Source: Marinobacter sp. EhC06
GTDB lineage: Bacteria > Pseudomonadota > Gammaproteobacteria > Pseudomonadales > Oleiphilaceae
NCBI RefSeq assembly: GCF_001650915.1
Contig: NZ_LXYO01000001.1
Span: 248,001-312,000 of the forward strand
Direction: 5' to 3'
DNA length: 64,000 nucleotides
Part shown: positions 36,482 through 48,114 of the stretch, piece by piece
Numbering within the stretch: the first letter of the stretch is position 1
Layout: each line of letters starts with the position of its first letter
The notes under the pieces: generated by a model
What the model saw: only the letters and a program-made list of their open reading frames with translations
Told to the model about the DNA's origin: nothing
Databases searched by the model: none
Position numbers and translations under genes: made by a program

Positions 36482-36623
36482 TCCATGAAGATATCGAAAC
36501 TCTGAACCATACTTAGCAACAATAATCAGGGTGAGGCCCCAAGCACATCGCCCGAAGTGCGACATTTTCGCCCTGAACAGTGCGGAACGCTCGTCCTGCA
36601 TAACCGGAATAAGACAGGCTTGA

Positions 36624-38684
36624 ATGCAAAACTCCTTCGAGGTTGAACATCGCCTGGGCTATCGAATCTTACGGTGGATTCTTGCCGTGGCCCTTGTCAG
36701 TGGCGTAATTGTCAGCACCATACAGGTCATACTGGATGCTCAACGCGTGTCCAGGGGGCTGGACAACGACGCCGAGCAGACCATCGCGATGGTAAAAGAC
36801 GCCGCTACCCAGGCAGTGTTCAGCATAGATGCCGAACTCGCCCAGCAGGTGGTGGACGGCCTCTTTGCGAAGGAAGCTATTCATACAGCCCGAATTGTTC
36901 ATCCGGACGGCGAGCCACTCGGGAATCGCGACCGCCCGTTGCAGCATACCGCCTTTCGCCCGGTTACCGATCCCTTCTTCGATGCTGAACGCATGTTCCG
37001 GGAACCACTCTTCCGTGAAGGCAATCCGGAGGATGTCTACGGCTACCTCGATGTTCATTACGATACGGCACCGGCTGCGCGTACCTGGCTGGACCGGGCG
37101 GCGGTCACCTTCGCTTCCGGCATAGCGACGGCCCTTATCCTCGGGATGGTGCTGTTCTATGTTTTCCATCTGCTTCTGACGCGCCCACTTCTCAGAATTG
37201 TCAGCTCCGTAAAGCAAGTCGACCCCGCTCACCCGGATGACCGCCTGGTCACTACGCCACCCGGCCACCAGAGCGACGAGCTGGGGCTGTGGGTAAACGC
37301 CACCAATAATCTGCTGGTCGCCATTGGTGACAGCCAGAAACGTCATCGCGAGGCAGAGGATCGGGTAAGCCGCCTGTCCCGCTACGATCAGCTCACCGGC
37401 CTGCCCAGCCGGGATACCTTTATGGAGTTGCTGGTGCGGGACATTGAGGAGGCCAACAAACGCAACTCACAGCTGTCCCTGATTGTCTGCGGCATCGACG
37501 ACTTCAAGTCGGTGAACGAGCAGTGCGGTTTCCGCTCTGGCGATCTTATCCTGCAGACGGTCGCAGACCGGCTGACCAACAAACTGGACAACGCCAGGTT
37601 TACCATTGCACGCCTGGGCAGCGATCAGTTCGTGATTGTTCAGAAAGGACTTCGGGACGGATTCCAGGCGGCGGACACGGCCGAACGAATTCTTGCCTGT
37701 ATCAGCGCCCCCATGCTTGTTGAAGAGCAGAGCATTTCCATGACTGCTACCATGGGTGTTGCGCTGTACCCGTCTGACACCAACCAGGCAGACCGGCTGC
37801 TGCAAAGTGCCGAGCAGACCATGACCCTGGCCAAGCAGAACGGCCACAACCACTTCCAGTTCTACGTTGCCAGCATTGACCAGGAAATCCGGGACCGAAA
37901 GCAACTGGAAAAGGATCTGTCCCAGGCACTTGCAAACCACCAGTTGCACCTGGTTTACCAGCCCCAGATCAACCTTGAAAGCAAACGTGTAATCGGGGCC
38001 GAGGCGTTGCTGCGCTGGGAACACCCGGCTCGCGGCATGGTTCCTCCCGACTTTTTCATTCCGGTCGCCGAAGCGAACGGCTCCATTGTTGAAATTGGCC
38101 AGTGGGTCCTGGATCAGGCCTGTTGGCAGGCGGCACGCTGGGCATCGGATGGCACTCCATTGCGCATTGCGGTTAACCTCTCAGCCGTTCAACTGCGCCA
38201 GGAAACCATCGTCGATGACATCCTCGACACCTTGCGACGACACAAGATTCCTGCCGGGCGACTGGAGCTTGAGGTGACCGAAACCAGCTTCATGACCAAC
38301 CTCTCAGATGCTGTGGCCAAACTCCACAGGCTCAACAAGGCCGGAATCAGTATCGCCGTGGACGACTTCGGAACCGGCTACTCCTCCCTCACCTACCTCA
38401 AACAGATGCCAGTGCAGCATCTGAAAATCGACAAACAGTTTATCCGGGACCTGCTGGTTAACGAGGAAGACACCCGAATCGCAAACACCATCATCGATCT
38501 AGGCAAGAGTCTGAATCTGTCAGTGGTTGCTGAAGGTGTGGAAACGGCAGAACAGGAATACTACCTGAGTCAGCGCGGCTGCCAGCTGGCCCAGGGCTAT
38601 TTCTTCAGCAAACCGTTGCCACCGCGTGAATTTGAGACCTTCGTAAAAGGTTTCCACGAGCAAATCGTGGAAAATAACGCCTGA
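36624..38684 (+). CDS. membrane c-di-GMP phosphodiesterase with degenerate GGDEF and intact EAL domain
   Basis: The 686-residue protein has two membrane helices (about 15-37 and 160-185) enclosing a periplasmic sensor of about 120 residues, a HAMP-like linker, a GGDEF domain (about 250-410) and an EAL domain (about 425-680). The cyclase motif is GSDQF instead of GGDEF, so synthesis is unlikely. The EAL domain keeps EALLRWEHP, DDFGTGYSSL and LKIDKQFI. It is therefore predicted to hydrolyse c-di-GMP, with the GGDEF part perhaps sensing GTP. lemA follows 22 bases later. Confidence 0.9.
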   Translation: MQNSFEVEHRLGYRILRWILAVALVSGVIVSTIQVILDAQRVSRGLDNDAEQTIAMVKDAATQAVFSIDAELAQQVVDGLFAKEAIHTARIVHPDGEPLGNRDRPLQHTAFRPVTDPFFDAERMFREPLFREGNPEDVYGYLDVHYDTAPAARTWLDRAAVTFASGIATALILGMVLFYVFHLLLTRPLLRIVSSVKQVDPAHPDDRLVTTPPGHQSDELGLWVNATNNLLVAIGDSQKRHREAEDRVSRLSRYDQLTGLPSRDTFMELLVRDIEEANKRNSQLSLIVCGIDDFKSVNEQCGFRSGDLILQTVADRLTNKLDNARFTIARLGSDQFVIVQKGLRDGFQAADTAERILACISAPMLVEEQSISMTATMGVALYPSDTNQADRLLQSAEQTMTLAKQNGHNHFQFYVASIDQEIRDRKQLEKDLSQALANHQLHLVYQPQINLESKRVIGAEALLRWEHPARGMVPPDFFIPVAEANGSIVEIGQWVLDQACWQAARWASDGTPLRIAVNLSAVQLRQETIVDDILDTLRRHKIPAGRLELEVTETSFMTNLSDAVAKLHRLNKAGISIAVDDFGTGYSSLTYLKQMPVQHLKIDKQFIRDLLVNEEDTRIANTIIDLGKSLNLSVVAEGVETAEQEYYLSQRGCQLAQGYFFSKPLPPREFETFVKGFHEQIVENNA

Positions 38685-38706
38685 CCCATTACCCTGAGGA
38701 GTTGCT

Positions 38707-39294
38707 ATGGGAACTACCGTTATCGGCCTGATCGTTATTGCCGTCGTTGTTTTCTACCTGGTCTTTATCTACAACCGCCTGGTTTCCCTGCGCAACCAGT
38801 TCAAGAACGGGTTTGCCCAGATTGATGTGCAGCTGCAGCGCCGGCACGACCTGATTCCGAACCTGGTGGAAGCAGCAAAAGCCTATCTGACCCATGAGAA
38901 AAGCACCCTCACCCAGGTGATGGAAGCCCGCAACAATGCGGTCAGCGCCCAAAAGGATGCCGCCAAGGATCCAGGCGACGGAACCAAGATCCAGCGCCTG
39001 GGCAGTGCCGAAAATCTGTTGACCAAGGCGCTTGCCAACTTTTACGCCGTGGCGGAGAACTACCCGGAGCTGAAGGCCAACGAAACCATCCAGCAACTAA
39101 TGGAAGAACTCTCCAGCACCGAGAACCGCGTCGCCTTTGCTCGCCAGGCCTATAACGATGGCGTAATGAGCTACAACATTTTCCGGGAGCAGTTCCCCAA
39201 CAACGTGATAGCCGGCATGTTTGCGTTCAAGGAAACGTCGCAACTGGAACTGGAATCACCGGAAGCCCGTCAGGCACCGAAAGTGGCCTTCTGA
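38707..39294 (+). CDS. lemA: LemA family protein
   Basis: The 195-residue protein has an N-terminal membrane anchor (TTVIGLIVIAVVVFYLVFIYN) and the LemA helical domain: LVSLRNQFKNGFAQIDVQLQRRHDLIPNLVEAAKAYL and the later ENRVAFARQAYNDGVMSYN. Function is not settled in the family. An M48 metalloprotease gene follows 11 bases later, a recurrent pairing that suggests envelope quality control. Confidence 0.95.
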   Translation: MGTTVIGLIVIAVVVFYLVFIYNRLVSLRNQFKNGFAQIDVQLQRRHDLIPNLVEAAKAYLTHEKSTLTQVMEARNNAVSAQKDAAKDPGDGTKIQRLGSAENLLTKALANFYAVAENYPELKANETIQQLMEELSSTENRVAFARQAYNDGVMSYNIFREQFPNNVIAGMFAFKETSQLELESPEARQAPKVAF

Positions 39295-39305
39295 GGCCCT
39301 GAGGC

Positions 39306-41303
39306 ATGGCTCACCCCGGTTTCTTTCAGCGCCAAGCCCATGCCCGGCGCAACACCAGTCTGCTGGTCTTCCTGTTCCTGACGGCGGTCGCGTTTATTAC
39401 GCTCGCCGTCTGCCTGGTGGGTTATTTCGTGACCCGCAGCGAATCCTCCGGCCTCGCATTCCATCACTGGTTGCTCTCCAATCACGGTCTGTTAACGGCC
39501 GTTACCGTTGTCGGACTGATTGTACTGGGTTCCCTGCTCCGCTGGGTCGACCTGGCCGGCGGCGGCGACCGGGTTGCCAAAATGGTTGGCGCGCGACCGA
39601 TTGATCCCGATACCCGGGACAGTGACGAGCGCAAGCTGCGTAACATAGTCGAGGAAATGGCCATTGCCAGCGGTGTTTCGGTGCCGGAGCTCTACGTAAT
39701 GGACCATGAAACCGGCATCAATGCCTTCGTGGCGGGCTATACGCCTGGCGAAGCCGTTATGGTCGTCACCCACGGAGCCATCACCCAGTTGTCCCGGGAC
39801 GAACTGCAGGGGGTGGTTGCCCACGAATTCAGCCATATTTTCAACGGGGACATGCGGCTGAACGTGCGGCTCATTGCCCTGCTCGCCGGTATCCTGATGA
39901 TCGGCCAGATCGGCGGCTTCCTGCTTCGGGCTTCCTTTTACCGTGGTCATCGAGTGGGCCGGTCCCGGGACGGGCGGGCCCAGGCGGCCATGGGCATCAT
40001 CGGTCTGGCCCTGTTCGTCATTGGCTATGTTGGGGTCTTCTTCGGCCGTCTGATACAGGCAGCGGTCTCCAGACAACGGGAGATGCTGGCGGACGCCTCT
40101 TCAGTGCAGTTTACCCGCAATCCCGAAGGGATCGCCGGCGCCCTGTTCAAGATCGGCATGAAGGGTGGCTATCTGGACACCACCAGCCACGCCAGCGACA
40201 TGAACCACATGTGTTTTGGCGAGAGTGCACGGATGAAGTTTACCTCGCTTCTGGCATCCCATCCGCCGATCGACGAGCGAATCAATGCCATTCAGCCGGG
40301 CATGCTGGCCAGATTGCGCAGCCGGCTTCGGGATACCGAGCCAGGTGCCGACCTGTACCGCGGATCTGCGCCTGCACCGGAAGCCGGAACAGCGGGGTTC
40401 ACCGGCGCGGCATCCGACATCCTCGGGCCGGTCACCGGTAAGAGCGGGAGAACATCACCCCTCGCATCCAGCCCGGAGAAGACCATAAAGCCGGGCCGGA
40501 AGTTTTCAGATCAGGTGGGAACCATAAACCGGCAAAGTGAAGATTTCGCACTGCGCTTCCTGGAGCGCCTGCCAGCCACCTTCCGAAACCTGCTGTACAC
40601 CCGTGCCGGGGCCGCCCAGCTTTGCTACGCCATGCTGATCAGTGAACTGCCACGCCCCCAGCAAACGGAACGACTGGACCTGCTGCCGGCTCACCCGGTA
40701 TTGGGCAGCCAGCCGGAACTTCTGGAGAAACTGTTGCCCGCCCTGAAAACTATTGGTGAAGGCGTCCGCTTCCCTGCTCTTGAGCTGGCCATGCCAGCGC
40801 TGCGCAAGCTGGACCCGGAAGAACGGGAGATGCTGATTACCAACGTCCAGAAACTGGTTGCAGCGGATAACCGGGTTACCCTGTTCGAGCTGGCCCTGAC
40901 AAGCTTCCTCTCCCGCCATCTGGGCGATGAGGCAGCCAGAGTAGTACCGGTCCGCTACAAGAGCTACAAGCCCGTCATGCCAGCCCTGCAACGCCTCCTC
41001 AGCCTGATGGCACGGGCTGGCTCTGGGTCCCAGGCTGACGCCGAAAAACTGTATCGGGAAGCCATGGCAGGCTTCATGAATGCGAAGGATGCTGTGGAAC
41101 CGGTTCTGGAGAAAGTCACCATGCGCCAGCTGCGGGAGGCATTGACCGCGCTGAACGGCCTCTCGCCGCTACTGAAACCGGCGATCATTGATGCCTGCGG
41201 GCACTGCATCACCCGCGACGGCAAAGTGGAAACCCGGGAGTATGAACTGATGCGTCTGGTGGCGGACCAGATGGACTGTCCGATGCCGCCACTGGCTGTC
41301 TGA
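39306..41303 (+). CDS. M48 family zinc metalloprotease with C-terminal extension
   Basis: The 665-residue protein has two N-terminal membrane helices (about 15-45 and 60-80), the zinc motif HEFSH near residue 178 (GVVAHEFSHIFNGDM), two more helices near 195-250 and the third zinc ligand region RQREMLADASSVQF. This is the HtpX-type peptidase. About 300 residues follow that resemble a tellurite-resistance TerB-like helical domain at the end (DGKVETREYELMRLVADQM). It is coupled to lemA. The likely role is processing of membrane or periplasmic proteins. Confidence 0.9.
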   Translation: MAHPGFFQRQAHARRNTSLLVFLFLTAVAFITLAVCLVGYFVTRSESSGLAFHHWLLSNHGLLTAVTVVGLIVLGSLLRWVDLAGGGDRVAKMVGARPIDPDTRDSDERKLRNIVEEMAIASGVSVPELYVMDHETGINAFVAGYTPGEAVMVVTHGAITQLSRDELQGVVAHEFSHIFNGDMRLNVRLIALLAGILMIGQIGGFLLRASFYRGHRVGRSRDGRAQAAMGIIGLALFVIGYVGVFFGRLIQAAVSRQREMLADASSVQFTRNPEGIAGALFKIGMKGGYLDTTSHASDMNHMCFGESARMKFTSLLASHPPIDERINAIQPGMLARLRSRLRDTEPGADLYRGSAPAPEAGTAGFTGAASDILGPVTGKSGRTSPLASSPEKTIKPGRKFSDQVGTINRQSEDFALRFLERLPATFRNLLYTRAGAAQLCYAMLISELPRPQQTERLDLLPAHPVLGSQPELLEKLLPALKTIGEGVRFPALELAMPALRKLDPEEREMLITNVQKLVAADNRVTLFELALTSFLSRHLGDEAARVVPVRYKSYKPVMPALQRLLSLMARAGSGSQADAEKLYREAMAGFMNAKDAVEPVLEKVTMRQLREALTALNGLSPLLKPAIIDACGHCITRDGKVETREYELMRLVADQMDCPMPPLAV

Positions 41304-41307
41304 GAGC

Positions 41308-43257
41308 TTACTGGACCCGGGAGCTTCCGTCTTCAAACAGCGCATCCACAGTCGGGCGCTGCTCTTCAGTCGGGATACCCAGCTTCTCACGGATGTTCAG
41401 ATTGACATCCCATAGCTGATTGAACTTGTCGGAGGTGGCCGCAACGGCTTCCTCCTTACCCAGCATGATCTTGGGGCGGAGGAACACCAGCAGGTTACGC
41501 TTCACCCGGCGCTCCGACTCCGACGAGAACAGACGCCCGACAAACGGAATGTCACCCAGAAGGGGCACCTTGCTCTTGTTGACCTGATAATCATCCCGGG
41601 TCAAACCACCCAGTACGATGGTCTCTCCATCATCCGCCAGCACCGTGGTCTTGATTTCCCGTTTGTTGGTGACGATATCCGAGGCGTTCTCGATACTGTC
41701 TGCCACGCTCTCAGTGGTCTGCTCCACCACCAGTCGCACCAGGCCATCGGCACTGATGGTCGGGGTAACCTTCAGAGTCAGACCGATATCTCGACGCTCG
41801 ATGGTGGTAAACGGATTGGTGGTGCCATCACCAGTGACGGTGGACTGCCCGGTGCGGAATGGCACGTTCTGGCCCACGATAATTTCCGACTCCTGGTTAT
41901 CCAGGGTAATGATGCTGGGCGTGGAGAGAAGGTTTGCAGCCGCCGAGGTAGAAAGTGCCTGCAGGAGAATCCCCCAACTGACGCCATCCTCGTTGCGCTG
42001 GCCAGCGCCGACAGTGATACCACCCGTTGCGGGAGTAATGGCGGATCCAGTCAGGATCGCGCTAAGCACTTCACCCAGGCTGCGACCGACGTTACCGAAG
42101 TTGGTGCCTGCGACCGGCGTGGATTCGCCAGATTCGTCACCCACGGCAACCTGTACGCCCAGATCCTCGCCCAATTCGTCACTGATCTCGACAATGGCAG
42201 CCTCAATCATTACCTGAGCACGACGCACATCCAGCGCTGCGACAATCTGTTCGGCTTCCTGCATCAGAGACGGCTCTCCTCGAACCACCAACGCGTTTAG
42301 CCCTTCATCGGCAAAGACGGCGAAGCTGCTCTGCGGTTTGGCGGCACCGCCGCCTCCTGAACCGGCACCTTCTTTCACCAGCTCGCCCATGACCCCCTTG
42401 AGAATTTCAGTGAGGTTTTTGGCGTCGGCGTGTTTCAGCCTCAGGACCTTGGTGGTGCCGCCGGTTGCCGAAGGCTGATCCAGTTGCCGGATCAGACCGC
42501 GCATCTTGTCCCGGAAGGTCTCATCGCCTCGCAAAATAAGACGGTTACTACGCTCGTCTGCGGTTACGCTGTATTTTCTGGCGGCATTGTCGCCGCCGGC
42601 CCGGCCCAGTTCATCGGGGGCCAGTTCCTGTAGCAGCGTCACCATATCGCCCACCCAGGCTTCCTGGAGCTGAATGACTTCCACTTCGTACTTGGAGGGG
42701 CTATCCAGCTCCCGGACAATCTGCTCGATACGCTGGATGTTTGAAGAATGATCGCTGATGATCAGCGCGTTGGCAGCGGCCACTCCGGCCAGATGACCAT
42801 ACTTCGCAACCAATGGGCGCAAAATGGGCACCAACTCGAGGGCATTGGCGTTGTCGATCTGGATGACCCGGGTAATCAGCTGTTCAGAGGGCGTTTCGGG
42901 AAACCGCTCCAGGATTTCCGCTGACTGCTTGGCATCAACCTGCTGCACCACCTTGATCACTTCTTCGCCTGGAATGGCGGTAAAGCCGTGAACATTCAGA
43001 ACCGCCAGGAACAGATCGTAAATCTCATCCTTGTTCATGGGTGCGCTGGAGAGCACGGTTACCTTGCCCTTCACCCTCGGATCCACCACAAAACTGTACC
43101 CGGTAATATCAGCCACCTGGGTCACAAAGGCGCGGATATCGGCGTCTTTAAGATTAAGCCGCCACGTCTCGGCTTCCTGCCCATGCGCCATGGACATAAA
43201 GGGAAGGAGAACAAGCAGGACAATGGCCCGCAAAAGATTGATCTTATGGTTATACAT
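41308..43257 (-). CDS. gspD: type II secretion outer-membrane secretin GspD
   Basis: GspD forms the outer-membrane channel of the type II secretion system. The product starts with a signal peptide (INLLRAIVLLVLLPFMSMAHG), then N0 (LNLKDADIRAFVTQVADITGYSFVVDP), N1-N3 ring domains, and the secretin core with VPLLGDIPFVGRLFSSESERRVKRNLLVFLRPKI. The start at 43257 (MYNHK) is chosen because it begins the signal peptide directly. It follows gspC by 32 bases. Convergent with the M48 protease gene. Confidence 0.95.
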   Translation of the reverse strand: MYNHKINLLRAIVLLVLLPFMSMAHGQEAETWRLNLKDADIRAFVTQVADITGYSFVVDPRVKGKVTVLSSAPMNKDEIYDLFLAVLNVHGFTAIPGEEVIKVVQQVDAKQSAEILERFPETPSEQLITRVIQIDNANALELVPILRPLVAKYGHLAGVAAANALIISDHSSNIQRIEQIVRELDSPSKYEVEVIQLQEAWVGDMVTLLQELAPDELGRAGGDNAARKYSVTADERSNRLILRGDETFRDKMRGLIRQLDQPSATGGTTKVLRLKHADAKNLTEILKGVMGELVKEGAGSGGGGAAKPQSSFAVFADEGLNALVVRGEPSLMQEAEQIVAALDVRRAQVMIEAAIVEISDELGEDLGVQVAVGDESGESTPVAGTNFGNVGRSLGEVLSAILTGSAITPATGGITVGAGQRNEDGVSWGILLQALSTSAAANLLSTPSIITLDNQESEIIVGQNVPFRTGQSTVTGDGTTNPFTTIERRDIGLTLKVTPTISADGLVRLVVEQTTESVADSIENASDIVTNKREIKTTVLADDGETIVLGGLTRDDYQVNKSKVPLLGDIPFVGRLFSSESERRVKRNLLVFLRPKIMLGKEEAVAATSDKFNQLWDVNLNIREKLGIPTEEQRPTVDALFEDGSSRVQ

Positions 43258-43289
43258 CTGGCGATTTCGTCCTGTTTCGATGAACCCGA

Positions 43290-44144
43290 TCAGCGCCACT
43301 GTTCGGGTATGGCATAACTGATGGTGAGGATGGATCCGTCACGCTCTATTTCTATCTCCAGCTGGGCCTGGCCACGCCAGTTCTCAAGCAGGGCCTTGTC
43401 CTGGCTGATATCACCCAGCCGCTGGCCGTTGATCGCTGTTATGACATCACCGGCCTGCAGGTTGACGGCATTCAGCATGGCATTGGAGCCGTCGTATACA
43501 TAGCCAGACATGCCGCTGTCATCCACCGGGCTCAACCCGAAAGGCGCCAGTGCGGCAATGCCCTGACTGTCGATCTGTTCGCGGGCGCTGGCCAGGAACT
43601 CGTCCGGTGATGATTCTGCCGGCTCGGCGGCCACCTCTGCAACCAGATCTGACGATACCTGCTCTTCAAACGTCAGGGTCTCGTATCGTCCGCCCCTACG
43701 AATCAGAATTCGCCCCGGCTCTACTTCCGCCAGCTCAGCACTGCCGGGCAACATTTCCCCTACCCGGTAATACGCCGTTTCACCATTGCTTCCAGCAACT
43801 ATAGCACCGGAGTCCTCCGGGCGCTGTGCTACCAGTACCCCTTCGAGTCGAAGCCGAAGGCGGGTTTCCGGAGCCGAACGCCGAACGGCTTCCGCCACCT
43901 CAACCGGCCGCTCCGAACGCCCGAAAAAATCATAGACTGACATGGAGGTGGTCAGACGGCTGCCCGCAGCCATGTTCCCGGCGCTGCTTGACGCTGGCGC
44001 GCTGGGAACCGGCCTGTCGTCCCAGGCGAACAGCCAGGTCACACGGGCGAGGGCGACAGCCAGATACACCACCAGCACCATCAGCAACAGGTTTGCGAGG
44101 ACCCGCGAAATCCGGCTCTGGGCCGGGGTACTCAACAGAGCCAT
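43290..44144 (-). CDS. gspC: type II secretion inner-membrane protein GspC
   Basis: GspC connects the inner-membrane platform to the secretin. The 284-residue product (start MALLSTPAQ at 44144) has a cytoplasmic N-terminus, one membrane helix (VLANLLLMVLVVYLAVALARV), the HR domain (RLRLEGVLVAQRPEDSGAIVA, YRVGEMLPG) and a C-terminal PDZ domain (GLSPVDDSGMSGYVYDGSNAML). It starts one base after the gspN stop region, so the three genes form one operon gspN-C-D. The remaining gsp genes are not in the window. Confidence 0.93.
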   Translation of the reverse strand: MALLSTPAQSRISRVLANLLLMVLVVYLAVALARVTWLFAWDDRPVPSAPASSSAGNMAAGSRLTTSMSVYDFFGRSERPVEVAEAVRRSAPETRLRLRLEGVLVAQRPEDSGAIVAGSNGETAYYRVGEMLPGSAELAEVEPGRILIRRGGRYETLTFEEQVSSDLVAEVAAEPAESSPDEFLASAREQIDSQGIAALAPFGLSPVDDSGMSGYVYDGSNAMLNAVNLQAGDVITAINGQRLGDISQDKALLENWRGQAQLEIEIERDGSILTISYAIPEQWR

Positions 44145-44145
44145 A

Positions 44146-44937
44146 CTATCGCGCCCCCGGTACAAGAGGCTGGCGTACCCGGAAAACCACATCGCCGGGG
44201 CTGGCAGAATCTGGCCAGGGCTGGCCGGCAAGGTCCACCATACGTTTGTAGACACGCAGTTCCATCATTCCGTTCCAGAACACGGTGGCATCTGCTGCAG
44301 GCCCCTGCCCGCCCTGCTCGGACACGGTCAATGCTACGCCACCCTGGGTGGTATCCATGCTCGCCTGCATGGGCGGAAACTCCGCCTGCCCGCGTTGATC
44401 TCCCATTGGCCAGGTCACCAGGCCGCCATCCCAGCGCCCAAGGCCTTCTGCCCGGGTAATCCGGTTGTCGACCCAGGCCATATTCAGCCGGTCGATCATG
44501 ACTTCGCCTTCGATCATTGCACCACCACTCTGGCGGATCAGGTCTTCAAACTCGGCAACCATAACCCGACCGTTGGCATCCAACTTAGCGCTGGCAGGCC
44601 AGCCGATCGTAACATTACCGTTGAGCGACGATTGTGACGATTCCACGGAAATTCTGGCGGGCCACTCGAGACGGGTAACAGAAGGCATGTGAAGACGCCA
44701 GTCAACACGTAGCGGAAAACCGGCAACAACAACTCCGGCCTCTCCATCCCAGAGTTTCCCGGCAACCTGTTGGACCTGCACTTGGGGAGGCAAAGATACA
44801 TGGGCAGAGGCCTGCTGCCAGACCCATCCCGCCGGTACCAGAAAGACCAATGACAGCAGATAAACCAGAGCGCCCAGCAGCAGAAGCAGGAATACCTTGC
44901 CGGGGCGAAGAAAGGATTTGGGTTCAGCGTCACTCAT
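44146..44937 (-). CDS. gspN: type II secretion protein GspN
   Basis: The 263-residue protein (start MSDAEPKSFL at 44937) has one N-terminal membrane helix (VFLLLLLGALVYLLSLVFLVPAG) and the GspN pattern: VQQVAGKLWDGEAGVVVAGFPLRVDWRL, LNMAWVDNRITRAEGLGRWDGGLV and the C-terminal region with DATVFWNGMMELRVYKR. GspN is an accessory component present in some T2SS. Here it is the first gene of gspN-C-D. Confidence 0.88.
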   Translation of the reverse strand: MSDAEPKSFLRPGKVFLLLLLGALVYLLSLVFLVPAGWVWQQASAHVSLPPQVQVQQVAGKLWDGEAGVVVAGFPLRVDWRLHMPSVTRLEWPARISVESSQSSLNGNVTIGWPASAKLDANGRVMVAEFEDLIRQSGGAMIEGEVMIDRLNMAWVDNRITRAEGLGRWDGGLVTWPMGDQRGQAEFPPMQASMDTTQGGVALTVSEQGGQGPAADATVFWNGMMELRVYKRMVDLAGQPWPDSASPGDVVFRVRQPLVPGAR

Positions 44938-45001
44938 TCGGCGTTGCACAGATAATGGACCGGAAGCCGAGTCTAGCAAAGGCATGGGGCAAGTTCATGA
45001 C

Positions 45002-45047
45002 AAAAAAACAAAAACCCCGCGTTAGCGTGAACCAACGCGGGGTTTTT
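45002..45047 (-). terminator. Rho-independent terminator of groESL
   Basis: On the minus strand the stem CCCCGCGTT/AACGCGGGG with a ten-base loop is followed by TTTTTGTTTTTTTG. The stem begins about 29 bases past the groEL stop. Confidence 0.9.
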
Positions 45048-45070
45048 CAGGGGCCAGGATCAGGCCGGCA

Positions 45071-46741
<1,671 letters not shown>

Positions 46742-46801
46742 TTAAACCGAAGTCGTTGAATCAATCGGATTAATGAGAGTTCGTGCGATTCGCCTCAGCG
46801 A

Positions 46802-47089
46802 TCACTCAAGCACGCCGTAGATATCGCTCTCGCTCATGATGAGGAGCTCTTCGCCGTCGATCTTGACGGTGTTACCGGCGTACTGGCCGAAGACCACGGT
46901 GTCACCCACCTTGACCGCCAGTGAGCGGGTTTCGCCGTTTTCCAGGATGCGACCGTTACCAACGGCAATCACCTCGCCCTGGGAAGGCTTCTCTTTGGCG
47001 TTACCCGGCAGCACGATGCCACCCGCAGTTTTCTCTTCTTCTTCCTTACGGCGCACGACAACACGATCGTGTAGCGGACGAATTTTCAT
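46802..47089 (-). CDS. groES: co-chaperonin GroES
   Basis: GroES caps the GroEL chamber. The 95-residue product begins [29 protein letters not shown], which includes the mobile loop, and ends with the usual YGVLE. It is the first gene of groESL. A heat-shock (sigma32) promoter candidate lies about 146-174 bases upstream. Confidence 0.99.
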   Translation of the reverse strand: MKIRPLHDRVVVRRKEEEEKTAGGIVLPGNAKEKPSQGEVIAVGNGRILENGETRSLAVKVGDTVVFGQYAGNTVKIDGEELLIMSESDIYGVLE

Positions 47090-47234
47090 TGCTCGGTTTC
47101 TCCAATAGTCAGATTAATGTGGCAATGACATTGTTGATGTAAGTCGGACAGGCAAAGCCTGAACCGACAAATTGCCCGGCTGGATAACCAACTGTTTTCA
47201 GTGGAAATCAGCCCGCAGCGAACTTGTGGTTCCT

Positions 47235-47263
47235 ATTTGGGGTAGCTGGCAGGTGTTTTCAAC
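47235..47263 (-). promoter_or_regulatory. candidate sigma32 heat-shock promoter of groESL
   Basis: The minus strand has GTTGAAAAC followed by CCCCAAAT. This fits the RpoH pattern CTTGAAA-N11-16-CCCCATNT with one change in each box. It lies before groES, a standard RpoH target. Confidence 0.55.
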
Positions 47264-47283
47264 ACCCCGGAGAGAAAATTTTT

Positions 47284-47832
47284 TCACTTTTTTTCGATCC
47301 GGTCCCGATCGGATTCCGTCTCGTCCTGATACTCGCCTTCGATGATGTCGCCGTTACTGTCCCGATCAAACGGACGCTGCGGGCCAAACGGGTTTTCCCG
47401 GCCACCAAACGGATCCTGTCCAAACGGATTCGAACCACCACCGGCACGAAAATAGAAGCTGCTGCTCCGGTTCTGACCAGCCACGACCATGCGCTTCAGA
47501 GCCTGGGCTGCAAGCCAGTGGCGGGTTCCCGGGATGAGACACAGAAAGCCGACCGTATCGGTAATAAACCCCGGCGTCAGCAACAAGGCACCGCCAATGG
47601 CCAGAATCAGCCCCTCGGCTACCTCTTTGGCGGGCAATTCACCACTGTTCAGCCGCTGATTGGCCCTCAACAGCGTTGCCAGGCCCTGCTGGCGAAGGAG
47701 CCACGCACCAATCACGGCGGTCAGCAACACCAGCCCGACGGTGTTGAGTACACCAATCATGCCGCCGACCTGGATCAATACCGCCATCTCGGCAATTGGC
47801 ATGATAATGAATAAGAACAGAAACACAGACAT
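47284..47832 (-). CDS. fxsA: FxsA family membrane protein
   Basis: The 182-residue protein has the FxsA core: a first helix (FLFLFIIMPIAEMAVLIQVG), a second (GVLNTVGLVLLTAVIGAWLL), the RQQGLATL turn, and a third helix with GGALLLTPGFITDTVGFLCLIPG. The C-terminal 50 residues are hydrophilic and repeat Asn-Pro-Phe-Gly units. FxsA overproduction suppresses phage T7 F-exclusion in E. coli; its normal role is unclear. It lies upstream of groESL on the same strand, as in several gammaproteobacteria. Confidence 0.9.
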   Translation of the reverse strand: MSVFLFLFIIMPIAEMAVLIQVGGMIGVLNTVGLVLLTAVIGAWLLRQQGLATLLRANQRLNSGELPAKEVAEGLILAIGGALLLTPGFITDTVGFLCLIPGTRHWLAAQALKRMVVAGQNRSSSFYFRAGGGSNPFGQDPFGGRENPFGPQRPFDRDSNGDIIEGEYQDETESDRDRIEKK

Positions 47833-47921
47833 CGGGACCTCAGGGTCTGAATGTGGCTTTAAGAAGGTCTGGTATACTCCACACCCTCGAAATTAGAAAG
47901 GCGGCTCGCACAGGTCAAGAG

Positions 47922-48031
47922 GCGTCGCCAGAGCAGCCCCTCCGTGGAATGTTGGAGGCCAAGGATGGCCGGAAACAAGCGCACATGGACGTGCTCGTAG
48001 CGGTTCCACGGAGGCGCTGCTCTGGTGACGC
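47922..48031. repeat. long-arm palindromic element, copy D
   Basis: Arms 47922-47949 and 48004-48031 match over 28 bases with two differences, one a G-U wobble on the plus strand. The 54-base core has GGCCA-AGGA-TGGCC followed by GCGCACATGGACGTGCTCGT and TAGCGG. It lies in the divergent gap between fxsA and an SDR gene. Confidence 0.9.
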
Positions 48032-48114
48032 TGGCACCCATGCAGAAGGCGTCAGAATAAACTAAGACGCACAGCAACCGTAAAACCACCTGATAACAGT
48101 AGTTAGGGCAAAAC

